A stretch of DNA of 9,874 nt, taken from the NCBI GenBank assembly GCA_021159265.1, contig JAGGSD010000336.1, forward strand, positions 1-9,874. Reading direction: 5' to 3'. This document shows positions 1 through 6,510 of this stretch, in pieces. The position numbers and the translations under genes are program-made. The first letter of the stretch is position 1. The number at the start of each line of letters is the position of its first letter. The DNA comes from Syntrophobacterales bacterium. GTDB taxonomy: Bacteria; Desulfobacterota; Syntrophia; Syntrophales; UBA6807. The notes beneath the pieces are model-generated. The model worked only from the letters and a program-made list of their open reading frames with translations, was not told where the DNA came from and made no database searches.

Positions 1-70
1 TCGGATTTGTTTCGCATTTAGTGCTTCGAATTTCGAATTTCCAGTTTATCTGGGGTTAGGAGAAGTTGAT
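1..70 (+). repeat. Repeat-bearing leader with small hairpin and ribosome-binding site
   Basis: This leader precedes the sigma factor gene. It has iterated TCGAATTT-like words at about 1-40. A hairpin follows with CCAG (41-44), a five-base loop and CTGG (50-53), then GGTTAGG. The same design (four-pair stem, five-base loop, GTTAGG) recurs at 6761-6779, so it looks like a dispersed intergenic repeat of this genome. AGGAG at 58-62 is a good Shine-Dalgarno sequence eight bases before the ATG at 71. I see no convincing -35/-10 pair here. The sequence looks intergenic; there is no sign of dnaG ending just upstream, which is the usual neighbour of rpoD. Confidence 0.5.
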
Positions 71-1834
71 ATGAAAACAATATTACATTCGGATGAGGTC
101 AAGAAACTTACTATTCTGGGTGAGAGAAAGGGATTCCTTACCTATGATGATGTCAATGATATGCTGCCATCCGATATTATATCTTCTGATGAGTTAGATA
201 ATATTATCATGCTTTTCGGAGAGAAAAATATAGACATTGTTGATACCGATAAGAATGACATCGCAGCTCTTAAAAAAGTTGACGAAAAACATGTAAAGAC
301 AAAAGAGGTTGTAAAAGAAGTACCTTCGTTCATTTCCGTTCTGGGTAAAACAGGAGACCCTGTAAAAATGTACCTGCGCGAGATGGGTCTTGTAAATCTT
401 CTGAGTCGTGAAGGTGAAGTTGAAATAGCAAAAATAATTGAAGAGGGTGAAAAAGAAGTTATGGACATCCTTTTTAGACAACCGTTTTTTATTAGGAATG
501 TTGTGGATATTGGAATAAAGTTGAGAAACGGTAGGGTAAAGATAAAGGATACTATTGATAACCTTGAAGATGAAGAAGGTTTTATCGAAGAAGACGCGCA
601 TAAAGAAAGGGTACAGAATCTCATCGATAAAATAGAAAAACTGGATAAGAAAAATGGATTCCTGAAAAATCAACTAAAAGAAAAAAATCTGGATGACCTT
701 GAAAAAAAGAAAATCAAAACAAAAATTGAAAAGAATACAAAAAAGATTGTGAAATTGTGCAGAAATGTAAATTTCAGCAAAAAATATATCAATAGAGTGG
801 TATTAGAATTCAAAATTGCCTTTATCGATGCGAAAAGAGCTGAGAGAGAACTTCAGGTTTGTAAAGAGGAAACAGGTATGTCTCTTAAAACACTGGCGGG
901 ACTCTTCTCTTGTATAAAGAAAAGTTCTAAGGAAAAGGAAGATGCTTTAAAGAAGAGCGGAATTTCCATTGATCAATTAAAAAAATACGAAAAGATCATT
1001 AAGAAAGCCCGGAAAGACAAAAAAAGAATAACATCTGAAATTGGCATATCGGTAAATAAGTTAACAAAGCTTATTTCTTCGATAGAGACAGGTGAAAAGA
1101 AGGTAGCCGCTGCGAAAAAGAAACTCATGGAAGCCAACCTGAGATTGGTTGTAAGTATAGCCAAAAAATATACTAATAGAGGGCTGCAGTTCCTTGATCT
1201 TGTTCAAGAAGGAAATATAGGATTAATGAAAGCTGTTGACAAATTCGAGTACCAAAGAGGTTATAAATTTTCTACCTATGCCACCTGGTGGATACGACAG
1301 GCCATAACAAGAGCAATAGCAGATCAGGCGAGAACGATAAGAATTCCCGTACACATGATTGAAACAATTAATAAACTCATCAGGACCTCCCGATATTTGG
1401 TACAGGAATTGGGCAGAGAGCCCAATTCGGAAGAAATCGCCGGGAAAATGGATTTTCCGCTGGAGAAGGTCAGGAAAGTGTTGAAAATTGCCAAGGAGCC
1501 TATATCTCTGGAAACACCTATAGGTGAAGAAGAAGATAGTTCTTTAGGTAATTTTATCGAAGATAAAAATATCATGTCTCCTTCAGAAGCCGCAGTCAAT
1601 ATGGATCTTGCGAAGCAGATGAGAAAAATATTGTCTACTTTAACACCAAGAGAAGAAAAGGTGCTAAGGATGCGTTTCGGCATCAGTGAAAGGGTAGATT
1701 TTGACATCGAAGAAAAGGAACAGGAAGAACTTCATGTCGTCACAATAAAGCAGGCCGAAGAAATGGAGAAGGCAGTCTTAGCAAAGTTAAGAGGATCATC
1801 AAGAAGAAGAGGATTTAAGAATAATATAAAATAG
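71..1834 (+). CDS. rpoD: RpoD-like sigma-70 factor with aberrant region 4.2
   Basis: Sigma factor of 587 residues that directs core RNA polymerase to promoters. Region 1.1 is about residues 1-60 and region 1.2 about 95-128 (DPVKMYLREMG). A lysine-rich non-conserved insert spans about 130-348. Regions 2.1-2.4 (about 349-420) keep the -10 melting and contact residues Y403, W406, W407, Q410 and T413. Region 3.0 (RIPVHMIETINK) keeps H428 and E431, used for extended -10 recognition. The 3.2 finger (ETPIGEEEDSSLGNFIED) is normal. Region 4.1 ends normally at LRMRFGI. Region 4.2 is not normal: where the family has VTRERIRQIE this protein has VTIKQAEEME (557-566), plus about two extra residues just before, so the usual -35-contacting Arg, Glu, Arg and Gln are absent. 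The end (KLRGSSRRR) is again family-like. No shift into another frame restores the motif. The start is supported by AGGAG at 58-62. The symbol reflects overall architecture; this could be a paralog rather than the primary sigma. Confidence 0.9.
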   Translation: MKTILHSDEVKKLTILGERKGFLTYDDVNDMLPSDIISSDELDNIIMLFGEKNIDIVDTDKNDIAALKKVDEKHVKTKEVVKEVPSFISVLGKTGDPVKMYLREMGLVNLLSREGEVEIAKIIEEGEKEVMDILFRQPFFIRNVVDIGIKLRNGRVKIKDTIDNLEDEEGFIEEDAHKERVQNLIDKIEKLDKKNGFLKNQLKEKNLDDLEKKKIKTKIEKNTKKIVKLCRNVNFSKKYINRVVLEFKIAFIDAKRAERELQVCKEETGMSLKTLAGLFSCIKKSSKEKEDALKKSGISIDQLKKYEKIIKKARKDKKRITSEIGISVNKLTKLISSIETGEKKVAAAKKKLMEANLRLVVSIAKKYTNRGLQFLDLVQEGNIGLMKAVDKFEYQRGYKFSTYATWWIRQAITRAIADQARTIRIPVHMIETINKLIRTSRYLVQELGREPNSEEIAGKMDFPLEKVRKVLKIAKEPISLETPIGEEEDSSLGNFIEDKNIMSPSEAAVNMDLAKQMRKILSTLTPREEKVLRMRFGISERVDFDIEEKEQEELHVVTIKQAEEMEKAVLAKLRGSSRRRGFKNNIK

Positions 1835-1853
1835 GGATCCCTTAAAATTAAGC

Positions 1854-1882
1854 TTGACAGCAATGGAAAAATCAAATAGATC
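1854..1882 (+). promoter_or_regulatory. Possible promoter with perfect -35 and poor -10
   Basis: A consensus TTGACA at 1854-1859 lies 20 bases after the sigma stop codon. Seventeen bases later is TAGATC (1877-1882), which matches the TATAAT consensus at only three positions. If used, it would transcribe the gap that holds the hairpins at 1926-1941 and 2015-2088. The weak -10 makes this a low-confidence site. Confidence 0.25.
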
Positions 1883-1907
1883 GTTTAAAAAGGTGAAAAA
1901 TTTAACG

Positions 1908-1920
1908 CTCAGTCGAACCG
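1908..1920 (+). repeat. Dispersed 13-base repeat, copy 1
   Basis: CTCAGTCGAACCG occurs exactly here and again at 6440-6452. In both places CAAA follows, but the second copy first adds a near-duplicate of the last eight bases. Both copies are intergenic, consistent with a genome-specific repeat. Confidence 0.45.
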
Positions 1921-1925
1921 CAAAG

Positions 1926-1941
1926 GGAGGTTAAACCCTCC
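1926..1941 (+). other. Short stem-loop after the sigma gene
   Basis: GGAGG (1926-1930) pairs with CCTCC (1937-1941) across the six-base loop TTAAAC. No T-tract follows, so this is not a standard intrinsic terminator. The CTCAGTCGAACCG repeat lies directly upstream at 1908-1920. Confidence 0.35.
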
Positions 1942-2014
1942 TCTGCCCATACAGTAAAACACAGATTGATGTTTGATACATGAGTAGTCGCGCTACATGT
2001 TACTTTGCATTATA

Positions 2015-2088
2015 ATGCCGATGCGCCTGCCTGTGCGTGTCCGCGTTTGCCGTGCAGGCGGCACAGGCAGAAGCAGACAGGTCGGCAT
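2015..2088. repeat. GC-rich imperfect inverted repeat (large stem-loop)
   Basis: ATGCCGA (2015-2021) is complementary to TCGGCAT (2082-2088). Nested inside, CTGCCTGTGC (2027-2036) is perfectly complementary to GCACAGGCAG (2061-2070), leaving a 24-base GC-rich apical region. The right arm has about 11 extra unpaired bases (2071-2081). The block is much richer in G and C than the sequence around it, which suggests an inserted palindromic repeat (REP-like) rather than part of a gene. It overlaps the end of the minus-strand open frame. Confidence 0.55.
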
Positions 2089-2325
2089 AAGAGGGTTTTT
2101 ACGCAACCGTCAAGTATTATTGTGGTTGAACAAGCAGTGCTTATTGAGGCGTCATGAAGGAAAAATATATAACCGCATTTATCATTCCCACCTATTGTAC
2201 CTACAAGTATTAATGCCTGCTGCCCGTTTTTCTTTTCAAGACGGTCAAGCAGGCTTTCAAGATATACCCGTTTATTTTCAATTTTTTCAATTAGTTTTAT
2301 ATCGCGCCATGCTATATGCTAATTT

Positions 2326-2343
2326 GCAGGTAGTGATACCTGC
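2326..2343. promoter_or_regulatory. Perfect 18-base palindrome upstream of the TRAP operon (candidate operator)
   Basis: GCAGGTA (2326-2332), a four-base spacer GTGA, then TACCTGC (2337-2343): seven-base arms with no mismatch, ending 56 bases before the dctP start. Position and symmetry suit an operator for a dimeric regulator, but no regulator gene is visible in the window. It also falls inside the putative minus-strand remnant, so it could instead be incidental or an RNA hairpin. Confidence 0.35.
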
Positions 2344-2399
2344 TGATTCATATTGATATGAGTGCGGGTCCCCAAAAAAATTACCGTTTGGAGGTCAAA

Positions 2400-3443
2400 A
2401 TGAAAAAGAATATTCTTCTTGTTACATTAATCACAATTTTTCTGGCTGTATCTTTTATGTCGCTCGGTATTACCAGTGCTTGTGCAAAAGCAACTCAACT
2501 TACTTACAGCATCTTCTTTCCACCTGCCCACGACCAATGCAAAGCCGGTATGTCGTGGGCTCGCGAAATAGAAAAACGCACGAATGGAAGGGTAAAAATC
2601 ACCGTCTTTCCGGGAGGAACTTTAACAAAGGCAAATCAGTGTTATGACGGTGTAGTTAAAGGAATATCAGATATAGGAATGTCTTGTTTCGCTTATACCA
2701 GGGGACGTTTCCCTATAATGGCGGCCGTCGATCTTCCTTACGGGTACCCCAACGGTCAGGTGGCAACACACGTAGCTAACGAATTTTACAATATAATCCG
2801 TCCAAAAGAACTTGACGCTGTCAAAGTTCTGTATTTACATGCACACGGACCAGGATTGCTTCATACGAAAAAACCCGTCAGAGACCTGGAGGATTTAAAA
2901 GGAATGAAGATACGATCCACCGGATTGAGCGCAAAAGTCACAAGAGCTCTGGGTGGTGTGCCCGTTGCAATGCCCCAGGGAGCAACTTACGAAGCTTTAC
3001 AAAAAGGGGTGGTCGAAGGCACCCTTACCCCCATAGAAACGCTCAAGGGATGGAAACAGGCAGAAGTTGTTAAATACACTACTGAATGTTCAAGTGTTGG
3101 TTACACCACTGCCATGTTTGTGGTCATGAATCTCAATAAATGGAACTCACTTCCAAAAAACATCCAGAAGATATTTGAAGAAACGAGTAGAGAATGGGTT
3201 GATGTTCACGGTAAAATATGGGATGAAGGCGATGCTGAAGGGCGTGATTACGCACTGAGTCTGGGAAATAAAATCATTCCACTGTCTGATAACGAAAATG
3301 ATCGATGGGTGAAAGCCGTTGAACCGGTTATCGCCAATTATATAAAAGCTACAGACAAAAAAGGTCTCCCCGGGGGGAAAGCCGTTGCAGAAGTGAAGAA
3401 ACTTATTCAAAAATACATTGCTATATATGGAAAGAAAAGGTAA
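2400..3443 (+). CDS. dctP: TRAP transporter solute-binding protein (DctP family)
   Basis: Periplasmic binding subunit of a tripartite ATP-independent transporter, about 347 residues, the usual family size. I start it at the ATG at 2400 because GGAGG (2390-2394) lies five bases before it and a Sec signal peptide (MKKNILLVTLITIFLAV) begins there. The longer frame from 2358 would add 14 residues in front of the signal. Cleavage is likely after CAKA (about residue 31). The mature protein has the DctP layout: WAREIEKRTNGRVKI, FPGGTL, YDGVVKGISDIGMS, DLPYGY, then DLKGMKIRSTG, whose Arg (about residue 172) matches the conserved ligand-carboxylate-binding arginine of the family, then GVPVAMPQGATYEALQKG. 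The ligand is probably an organic acid but cannot be named from sequence. It is the first gene of the operon, followed by a strong stem-loop and then dctQ. Confidence 0.95.
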   Translation: MKKNILLVTLITIFLAVSFMSLGITSACAKATQLTYSIFFPPAHDQCKAGMSWAREIEKRTNGRVKITVFPGGTLTKANQCYDGVVKGISDIGMSCFAYTRGRFPIMAAVDLPYGYPNGQVATHVANEFYNIIRPKELDAVKVLYLHAHGPGLLHTKKPVRDLEDLKGMKIRSTGLSAKVTRALGGVPVAMPQGATYEALQKGVVEGTLTPIETLKGWKQAEVVKYTTECSSVGYTTAMFVVMNLNKWNSLPKNIQKIFEETSREWVDVHGKIWDEGDAEGRDYALSLGNKIIPLSDNENDRWVKAVEPVIANYIKATDKKGLPGGKAVAEVKKLIQKYIAIYGKKR

Positions 3444-3451
3444 TTTTTTTT

Positions 3452-3490
3452 GCACCCCCTTTTCCAGCCTGTCCCTGAAAAGGGGGTTGC
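3452..3490 (+). other. Intercistronic stem-loop between dctP and dctQ
   Basis: ACCCCCTTTTC (3454-3464) pairs without mismatch with GAAAAGGGGGT (3477-3487) around a 12-base loop; GC (3452-3453) can pair with GC (3489-3490) across a one-base bulge. There is no T-tract on the 3' side (CTCATTTAAG), so it is not a clear intrinsic terminator. In transporter operons such hairpins often protect the 3' end of the binding-protein message and lower expression of the membrane genes; that role here is inferred. Confidence 0.7.
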
Positions 3491-3525
3491 TCATTTAAGA
3501 CATTTTACAATACTATATTCTGACA

Positions 3526-4011
3526 ATGGTTCATTTTGAAAAATTAATTAATATTTTAGCTTACAGATTCAACTGGATAGCGGTCTTTGCTGTCGTAGTC
3601 ATGATGATTCTCACATCTGCTGATGTAGTACTCCGCCTTTTTCGTCATCCTATCCCAGGCGCCTACGAAATAGTTGGATTGCTGGGAGCAGTTGTTATCG
3701 CCTTTTCGCTGGCATATACTTCCGCAGAAAGGGGACATATTGCCGTTGAGTTTCTTGTCCGGAAATTTCCACGAAAGGCACAATCATTCATCGCGATCGC
3801 TAACAATCTGATCGGCGCCGCTCTTTTCGGATTGATTGCATGGCAAAGCATCTTATATGCCTCCGATCTAAAGCAGAGCGGTGAGGTATCAATGACGATA
3901 CAGATGCCTGTTTACCCCTTTGTTTATGGAATAGCCTTCGGTTGCGGTCTTCTCTGCCTTCTGTTGCTCACGGAATCATTTAAATCATTGAAGGGGACAG
4001 GGGGAAAGTGA
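3526..4011 (+). CDS. dctQ: TRAP transporter small membrane subunit (DctQ family)
   Basis: Small integral-membrane subunit of the TRAP transporter, 161 residues, normal for the family. About four hydrophobic segments are visible: roughly residues 13-33, 44-64, 86-106 and 128-147. Family-like text includes SADVVLRLFRHPIPGAYEIV and SLAYTSAERGHIAVEFL, where the ERGHI stretch is typical of DctQ. It pairs with DctM to form the transport unit fed by DctP. The stop codon overlaps the dctM GTG start. The ATG at 3526 has no recognisable Shine-Dalgarno sequence (TATATTCTGACA precedes it), and an in-frame TAA lies at 3496-3498, so the start cannot move far. The weak start and the upstream hairpin both point to lower synthesis than DctP. 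Confidence 0.92.
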   Translation: MVHFEKLINILAYRFNWIAVFAVVVMMILTSADVVLRLFRHPIPGAYEIVGLLGAVVIAFSLAYTSAERGHIAVEFLVRKFPRKAQSFIAIANNLIGAALFGLIAWQSILYASDLKQSGEVSMTIQMPVYPFVYGIAFGCGLLCLLLLTESFKSLKGTGGK

Positions 4012-5309
4012 GTCCAACAACCGTAGGTCTTATTGGCATCGCAGCCCTTTTTTTGCTTATATTCTCAAGAATGCCGGTCGGTTTCGTCATGGCAATAATC
4101 GGTTTTCTGGGCTTTGGTTACCTGGTTTCTTTCGATGCATCAATGAATCTCATTGCAAAAGATGTCTTCTCCGTTTTTAGCTCATACAACCTGACGGTCA
4201 TACCCTTATTCGTCCTGATGGGGCAGATCGCCTATCATGCGGGGATAAGCGGCAGACTTTTTGATTCCGCTTACAAGTTTATAGGTCATCTGCCGGGAGG
4301 GCTGGCAATTGCCACGATAGGGGCATGTGCCGGTTTTGCCGCAATTTGCGGGTCTACCAACGCGACAGCGGCAACAATGGCAGCTGTGACACTCCCGGAA
4401 ATGAGGAGGTACAATTACAAGCCCGAACTGGCCACGGGCGTCGTTGCCGCAGGCGGAAGTCTCGGCATTCTCATTCCGCCAAGTGTCATTTTTATCGTCT
4501 ATGGAATCCTCACCGAACAATCCATCGGCAAACTCTTTATGGCGGGTATGTTACCCGGGTTACTCCTGACAATACTGTTCATCCTGACCATTATTATATG
4601 GACGAGTCTCAAGCCGGATCTGGGCCCCAGAGGTCCCAATGCCACCTTCAGGGAGAAAATGGCATCTCTTTCAGGACTCATAGAAACACTGATTCTGTTC
4701 CTGTTAGTAATGGGGGGGCTTTTTGTTGGTTTCTTCACTCCAACAGAAGCAGGAGCGGTTGGCGCCCTTGGCACGTTACTCCTCGCCATTACCAGACGTA
4801 ACATAACATGGCATGGTTTTATCACTTCTCTTTTTGAAACGACAAGAATATCCTGCATGATTCTCGTTATTGTCGCGGGCGCTACAATCTTTGGACATTT
4901 TCTTGCCATATCAAGGATTCCTTTCGATATTGCAAACTGGATATCCGGATGTCAACTGCCACGTTATGCAATTATGTTCATGATTATCCTGCTGTATTTG
5001 ATAGGAGGTTGTTTTATTGATGCTTTGGCGCTGGTTATGTTGACAATCCCTATCTTTTATCCTGTAGTTATGCACCTTGGATATGATCCTCTGTGGTTTG
5101 GAGTTATAATTGTGCTGGTAACGCAAATCGGGGTTATAACACCACCTGTGGGAATTAATGTCTACGTTGTTAGCGGCGTGGCAAGGGACGTGCCCCTGCA
5201 TGTTATTTTCAAAGGAGTTGTGCCACTTCTCATTGCATTAATTGCAGGAACGCTACTCTTAATTCCTTTCCCGCAGATCGCGCTATTTCTCCCGGGGCTT
5301 ATGAAATGA
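4008..5309 (+). CDS. dctM: TRAP transporter large membrane subunit (DctM family)
   Basis: Large permease subunit (433 residues) carrying the substrate and coupling-ion path of the TRAP transporter, member of the ion transporter superfamily. It starts with GTG at 4008 in a four-base GTGA overlap with the dctQ stop; AGGGGGA just upstream (about 3999-4005) is a good ribosome-binding site. It is highly hydrophobic, with 11-12 likely membrane segments. Diagnostic motifs are SRMPVGFVMAIIGFLGF (20-36), FAAICGSTNATAATMAAVTLPEM (110-132, split only by small changes from family), AGGSLGILIPPS (148-159), FTPTEAGAVGA (243-253) and ITPPVGINVYVV (377-388). Both short Ser/Asn/Thr and Pro-rich re-entrant-type motifs are intact, so it looks functional. 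The stop codon lies 17 bases before the start chosen for the next gene. Confidence 0.95.
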   Translation: MSPTTVGLIGIAALFLLIFSRMPVGFVMAIIGFLGFGYLVSFDASMNLIAKDVFSVFSSYNLTVIPLFVLMGQIAYHAGISGRLFDSAYKFIGHLPGGLAIATIGACAGFAAICGSTNATAATMAAVTLPEMRRYNYKPELATGVVAAGGSLGILIPPSVIFIVYGILTEQSIGKLFMAGMLPGLLLTILFILTIIIWTSLKPDLGPRGPNATFREKMASLSGLIETLILFLLVMGGLFVGFFTPTEAGAVGALGTLLLAITRRNITWHGFITSLFETTRISCMILVIVAGATIFGHFLAISRIPFDIANWISGCQLPRYAIMFMIILLYLIGGCFIDALALVMLTIPIFYPVVMHLGYDPLWFGVIIVLVTQIGVITPPVGINVYVVSGVARDVPLHVIFKGVVPLLIALIAGTLLLIPFPQIALFLPGLMK

Positions 5310-5326
5310 TTTTTGGAGTATCGGCC

Positions 5327-5797
5327 ATGGCCAGAATGAGAATAAAAATTATCATTTTTTTTCTCATTTTTCTAATAATCTGGGTTTCCCTTTCCGGATG
5401 CTGCCTCTTCCCACGGAAAGCGAAATACACAAGAAGACAACGATGGATGACCGTAACCGCCTATGATGCCGGGAAGAAGTCATGTGGCTGGAAGAGAAAA
5501 TATGGATGCATCGGACCGCCTGTTTACGCTTATGGTCCATCGAAAGGAAAAAGGAAAAAGGTAGGAATTACCGCTGACGGGACAAAGGCAAAAAAGGGAA
5601 CTATCGCGGCTGATATTAAATTCTATCCCTTCGGTACCAAAATGTATGTGCCCGGCTACGGGTGGGGAGAGGTCCACGATGCAGGTAGCGCCATAAAAGG
5701 GCCAGCTCGTATTGACGTCTTTTTTTCAAATCATAATGACGCTGTGGAGTGGGGAAAGAAACGTCTGAAAGTGACTATTTTAAGGCCAAAGAGATAA
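5327..5797 (+). CDS. 3D-domain lipoprotein (MltA-like double-psi barrel)
   Basis: Predicted lipoprotein of 156 residues. I choose the ATG at 5327 because GGAG (5315-5318) sits eight bases before it and a compact signal follows (MARMRIKIIIFFLIFLIIWV). A frame-start ATG at 5306 overlaps the dctM stop as ATGA and would add seven residues. The lipobox LSGC places the lipidated Cys at about residue 25, so maturation would need LspA, whose gene lies just beyond. The mature part is a 3D domain, named for three conserved Asp and related to the lytic transglycosylase MltA: GITADGTKAKKGTIAAD (Asp 96), FGTKMYVPGYG, VHDAGSAIKG (Asp 118) and ARIDVFF (Asp 130). All three Asp are present. It probably binds or cleaves peptidoglycan, but the sequence does not prove enzyme activity. 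Its role with the TRAP genes is unclear; it may only share their transcript. Confidence 0.85.
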   Translation: MARMRIKIIIFFLIFLIIWVSLSGCCLFPRKAKYTRRQRWMTVTAYDAGKKSCGWKRKYGCIGPPVYAYGPSKGKRKKVGITADGTKAKKGTIAADIKFYPFGTKMYVPGYGWGEVHDAGSAIKGPARIDVFFSNHNDAVEWGKKRLKVTILRPKR

Positions 5798-5811
5798 AGG
5801 CTCCTGAATAC

Positions 5812-6324
5812 TTATTCCTTAAAAATCTGAACCCCGGGCACTTCTCTTTTTTTTACGATCAGTTGATAAACAAGGATGACGGCCCCAACAGTAATGGAGG
5901 TGTCCGCTACGTTGAATGCCGGCCAGTGATAGGACATTAGATGTAAGTCGAGAAAATCTATAACCTCTCCATAGCACACTCTGTCGATCAGATTTCCAAC
6001 CGCGCCTCCTAAAATTAATGAAAGGGAAAAAGTGAAAAGCGGTTGTTCATCCTTCATATTTTTTATCAGCAGGAGGAGCAATACTATGGCGATGGCCGAG
6101 ACCACGACAAAAAACAAAGATAGAAAAGCGTGAGAAGCATTAGCAAGGAAACCAAATGCCGCACCAGGATTTCTAATATAGGTAATACTAAAGAAACCGT
6201 CAATAACCGGGAAAGAATCGTGTAGTGACATGATTGAGCTTACATACAATTTTGTCCCCCGGTCCAGCAGGAGAATAATTATCAAGGTAATCGAAGAAAT
6301 AATATATTTTCTCTTCAAATCCAT
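5812..6324 (-). CDS. lspA: Lipoprotein signal peptidase II
   Basis: Inner-membrane aspartyl peptidase of 170 residues that removes signal peptides from diacylglyceryl-modified prolipoproteins. Motifs are in the normal order: LLLDRGTKLYV with Asp 21, RNPGAAFGF (51-59), GGAVGNLIDR with catalytic Asp 114, and AFNVADTSI with catalytic Asp 141. Both catalytic Asp have the same numbers as in the E. coli enzyme. Four membrane helices are evident. The start is fixed by an in-frame TAG two codons upstream, and the next Met (32) would remove Asp 21. The ribosome-binding site is odd: AGGA ends only one base before the ATG. The gene converges with the 3D lipoprotein gene, 14 bases between stops, with no clear shared terminator. 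It lies downstream of ileS on the same strand, the classic order, but 495 bases away. Confidence 0.95.
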   Translation of the reverse strand: MDLKRKYIISSITLIIILLLDRGTKLYVSSIMSLHDSFPVIDGFFSITYIRNPGAAFGFLANASHAFLSLFFVVVSAIAIVLLLLLIKNMKDEQPLFTFSLSLILGGAVGNLIDRVCYGEVIDFLDLHLMSYHWPAFNVADTSITVGAVILVYQLIVKKREVPGVQIFKE

Positions 6325-6373
6325 TTCCTATAGCAAGACAACCGCAAGATCAAAGGTAAAGGGCTGAATAATT

Positions 6374-6470
6374 CCCGGATTAGTCCTTAGCCGTAATAAT
6401 CTTTGCAAAAATGGTTTCAGCATGAGACTTCGGCGTGATCTCAGTCGAACCGTCGAACGGCAAAAGAATT
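6374..6470. repeat. Diverged intergenic repeat, long copy
   Basis: This block begins CCCGGATTAGTCC, continues with GTAATAATCTTTGCAAAAATGG and ends GGCAAAAGAATT (6459-6470). The copy at 6604-6654 starts and ends alike but lacks an internal stretch. The long copy also contains the 13-base repeat CTCAGTCGAACCG (6440-6452) shared with 1908-1920. Confidence 0.45.
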
Positions 6471-6510
6471 TAACCTGACTGAACGAAGTGAAGAGTAAGG
6501 AGTAAGAAAA

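Larger units (their letters stand above)
2010..2351 (-). pseudogene. Possible decayed minus-strand gene with in-frame TAG
   Basis: Reading leftward from an ATG at 2351, the frame gives MNQQVSLPAN, then TAG (2319-2321), then stays open for about 102 codons to a TAA at 2010-2012. The part after the TAG starts HIAWRDIKLIEKIENK and continues as Lys, Glu and Leu-rich helical sequence (KRVYLESLLDRLEKKNGQQ) for roughly 45 residues, which looks like real protein. After GTIGG the composition becomes Cys and Ser-rich and unconvincing, and the last third reads through the GC-rich stem-loop. There is no clear ribosome-binding site and no ATG, GTG or TTG start after the TAG. I do not recognise the family. 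The best reading is a degraded fragment; chance openness is the alternative. Confidence 0.25.
1835..2399. other. Long intergenic region, mostly without functional genes
   Basis: This 565-base gap separates the sigma gene from the TRAP operon. It contains a 10-base palindrome over the sigma stop codon (1833-1842), an isolated TTGACA, small hairpins at 1926-1941 and 1984-1996, a large GC-rich stem-loop (2015-2088), a possible minus-strand gene remnant and an 18-base palindrome (2326-2343). A 119-codon plus-strand frame (1997-2356) exists, but its Arg, Leu, Gln and Phe-rich product looks like the antisense of the minus-strand remnant, so I do not call it a gene. No tRNA cloverleaf or rho-independent terminator with a T-tract is visible. 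Confidence 0.6.

Noticed and set aside
1681..1834. Frameshift as the cause of the abnormal sigma region 4.2
   Set aside because: Neither alternative frame encodes a TRERIRQIE-like helix here, and both contain stops; the original frame returns to family sequence at KLRGSSRRR without any shift.
1831..1850. Palindrome AGGGATCCCT at the sigma stop as a terminator
   Set aside because: Self-complementary without room for a loop and no T-tract follows.
1997..2356. A 119-codon plus-strand open frame before dctP
   Set aside because: No Shine-Dalgarno, Arg, Leu, Gln and Phe-rich product without recognisable motifs, and it runs antisense to a more protein-like minus frame and through the GC-rich palindrome.
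2358..2399. Longer dctP start at 2358
   Set aside because: It would put 14 residues in front of the signal peptide and lacks a ribosome-binding site, whereas 2400 has GGAGG at ideal distance.
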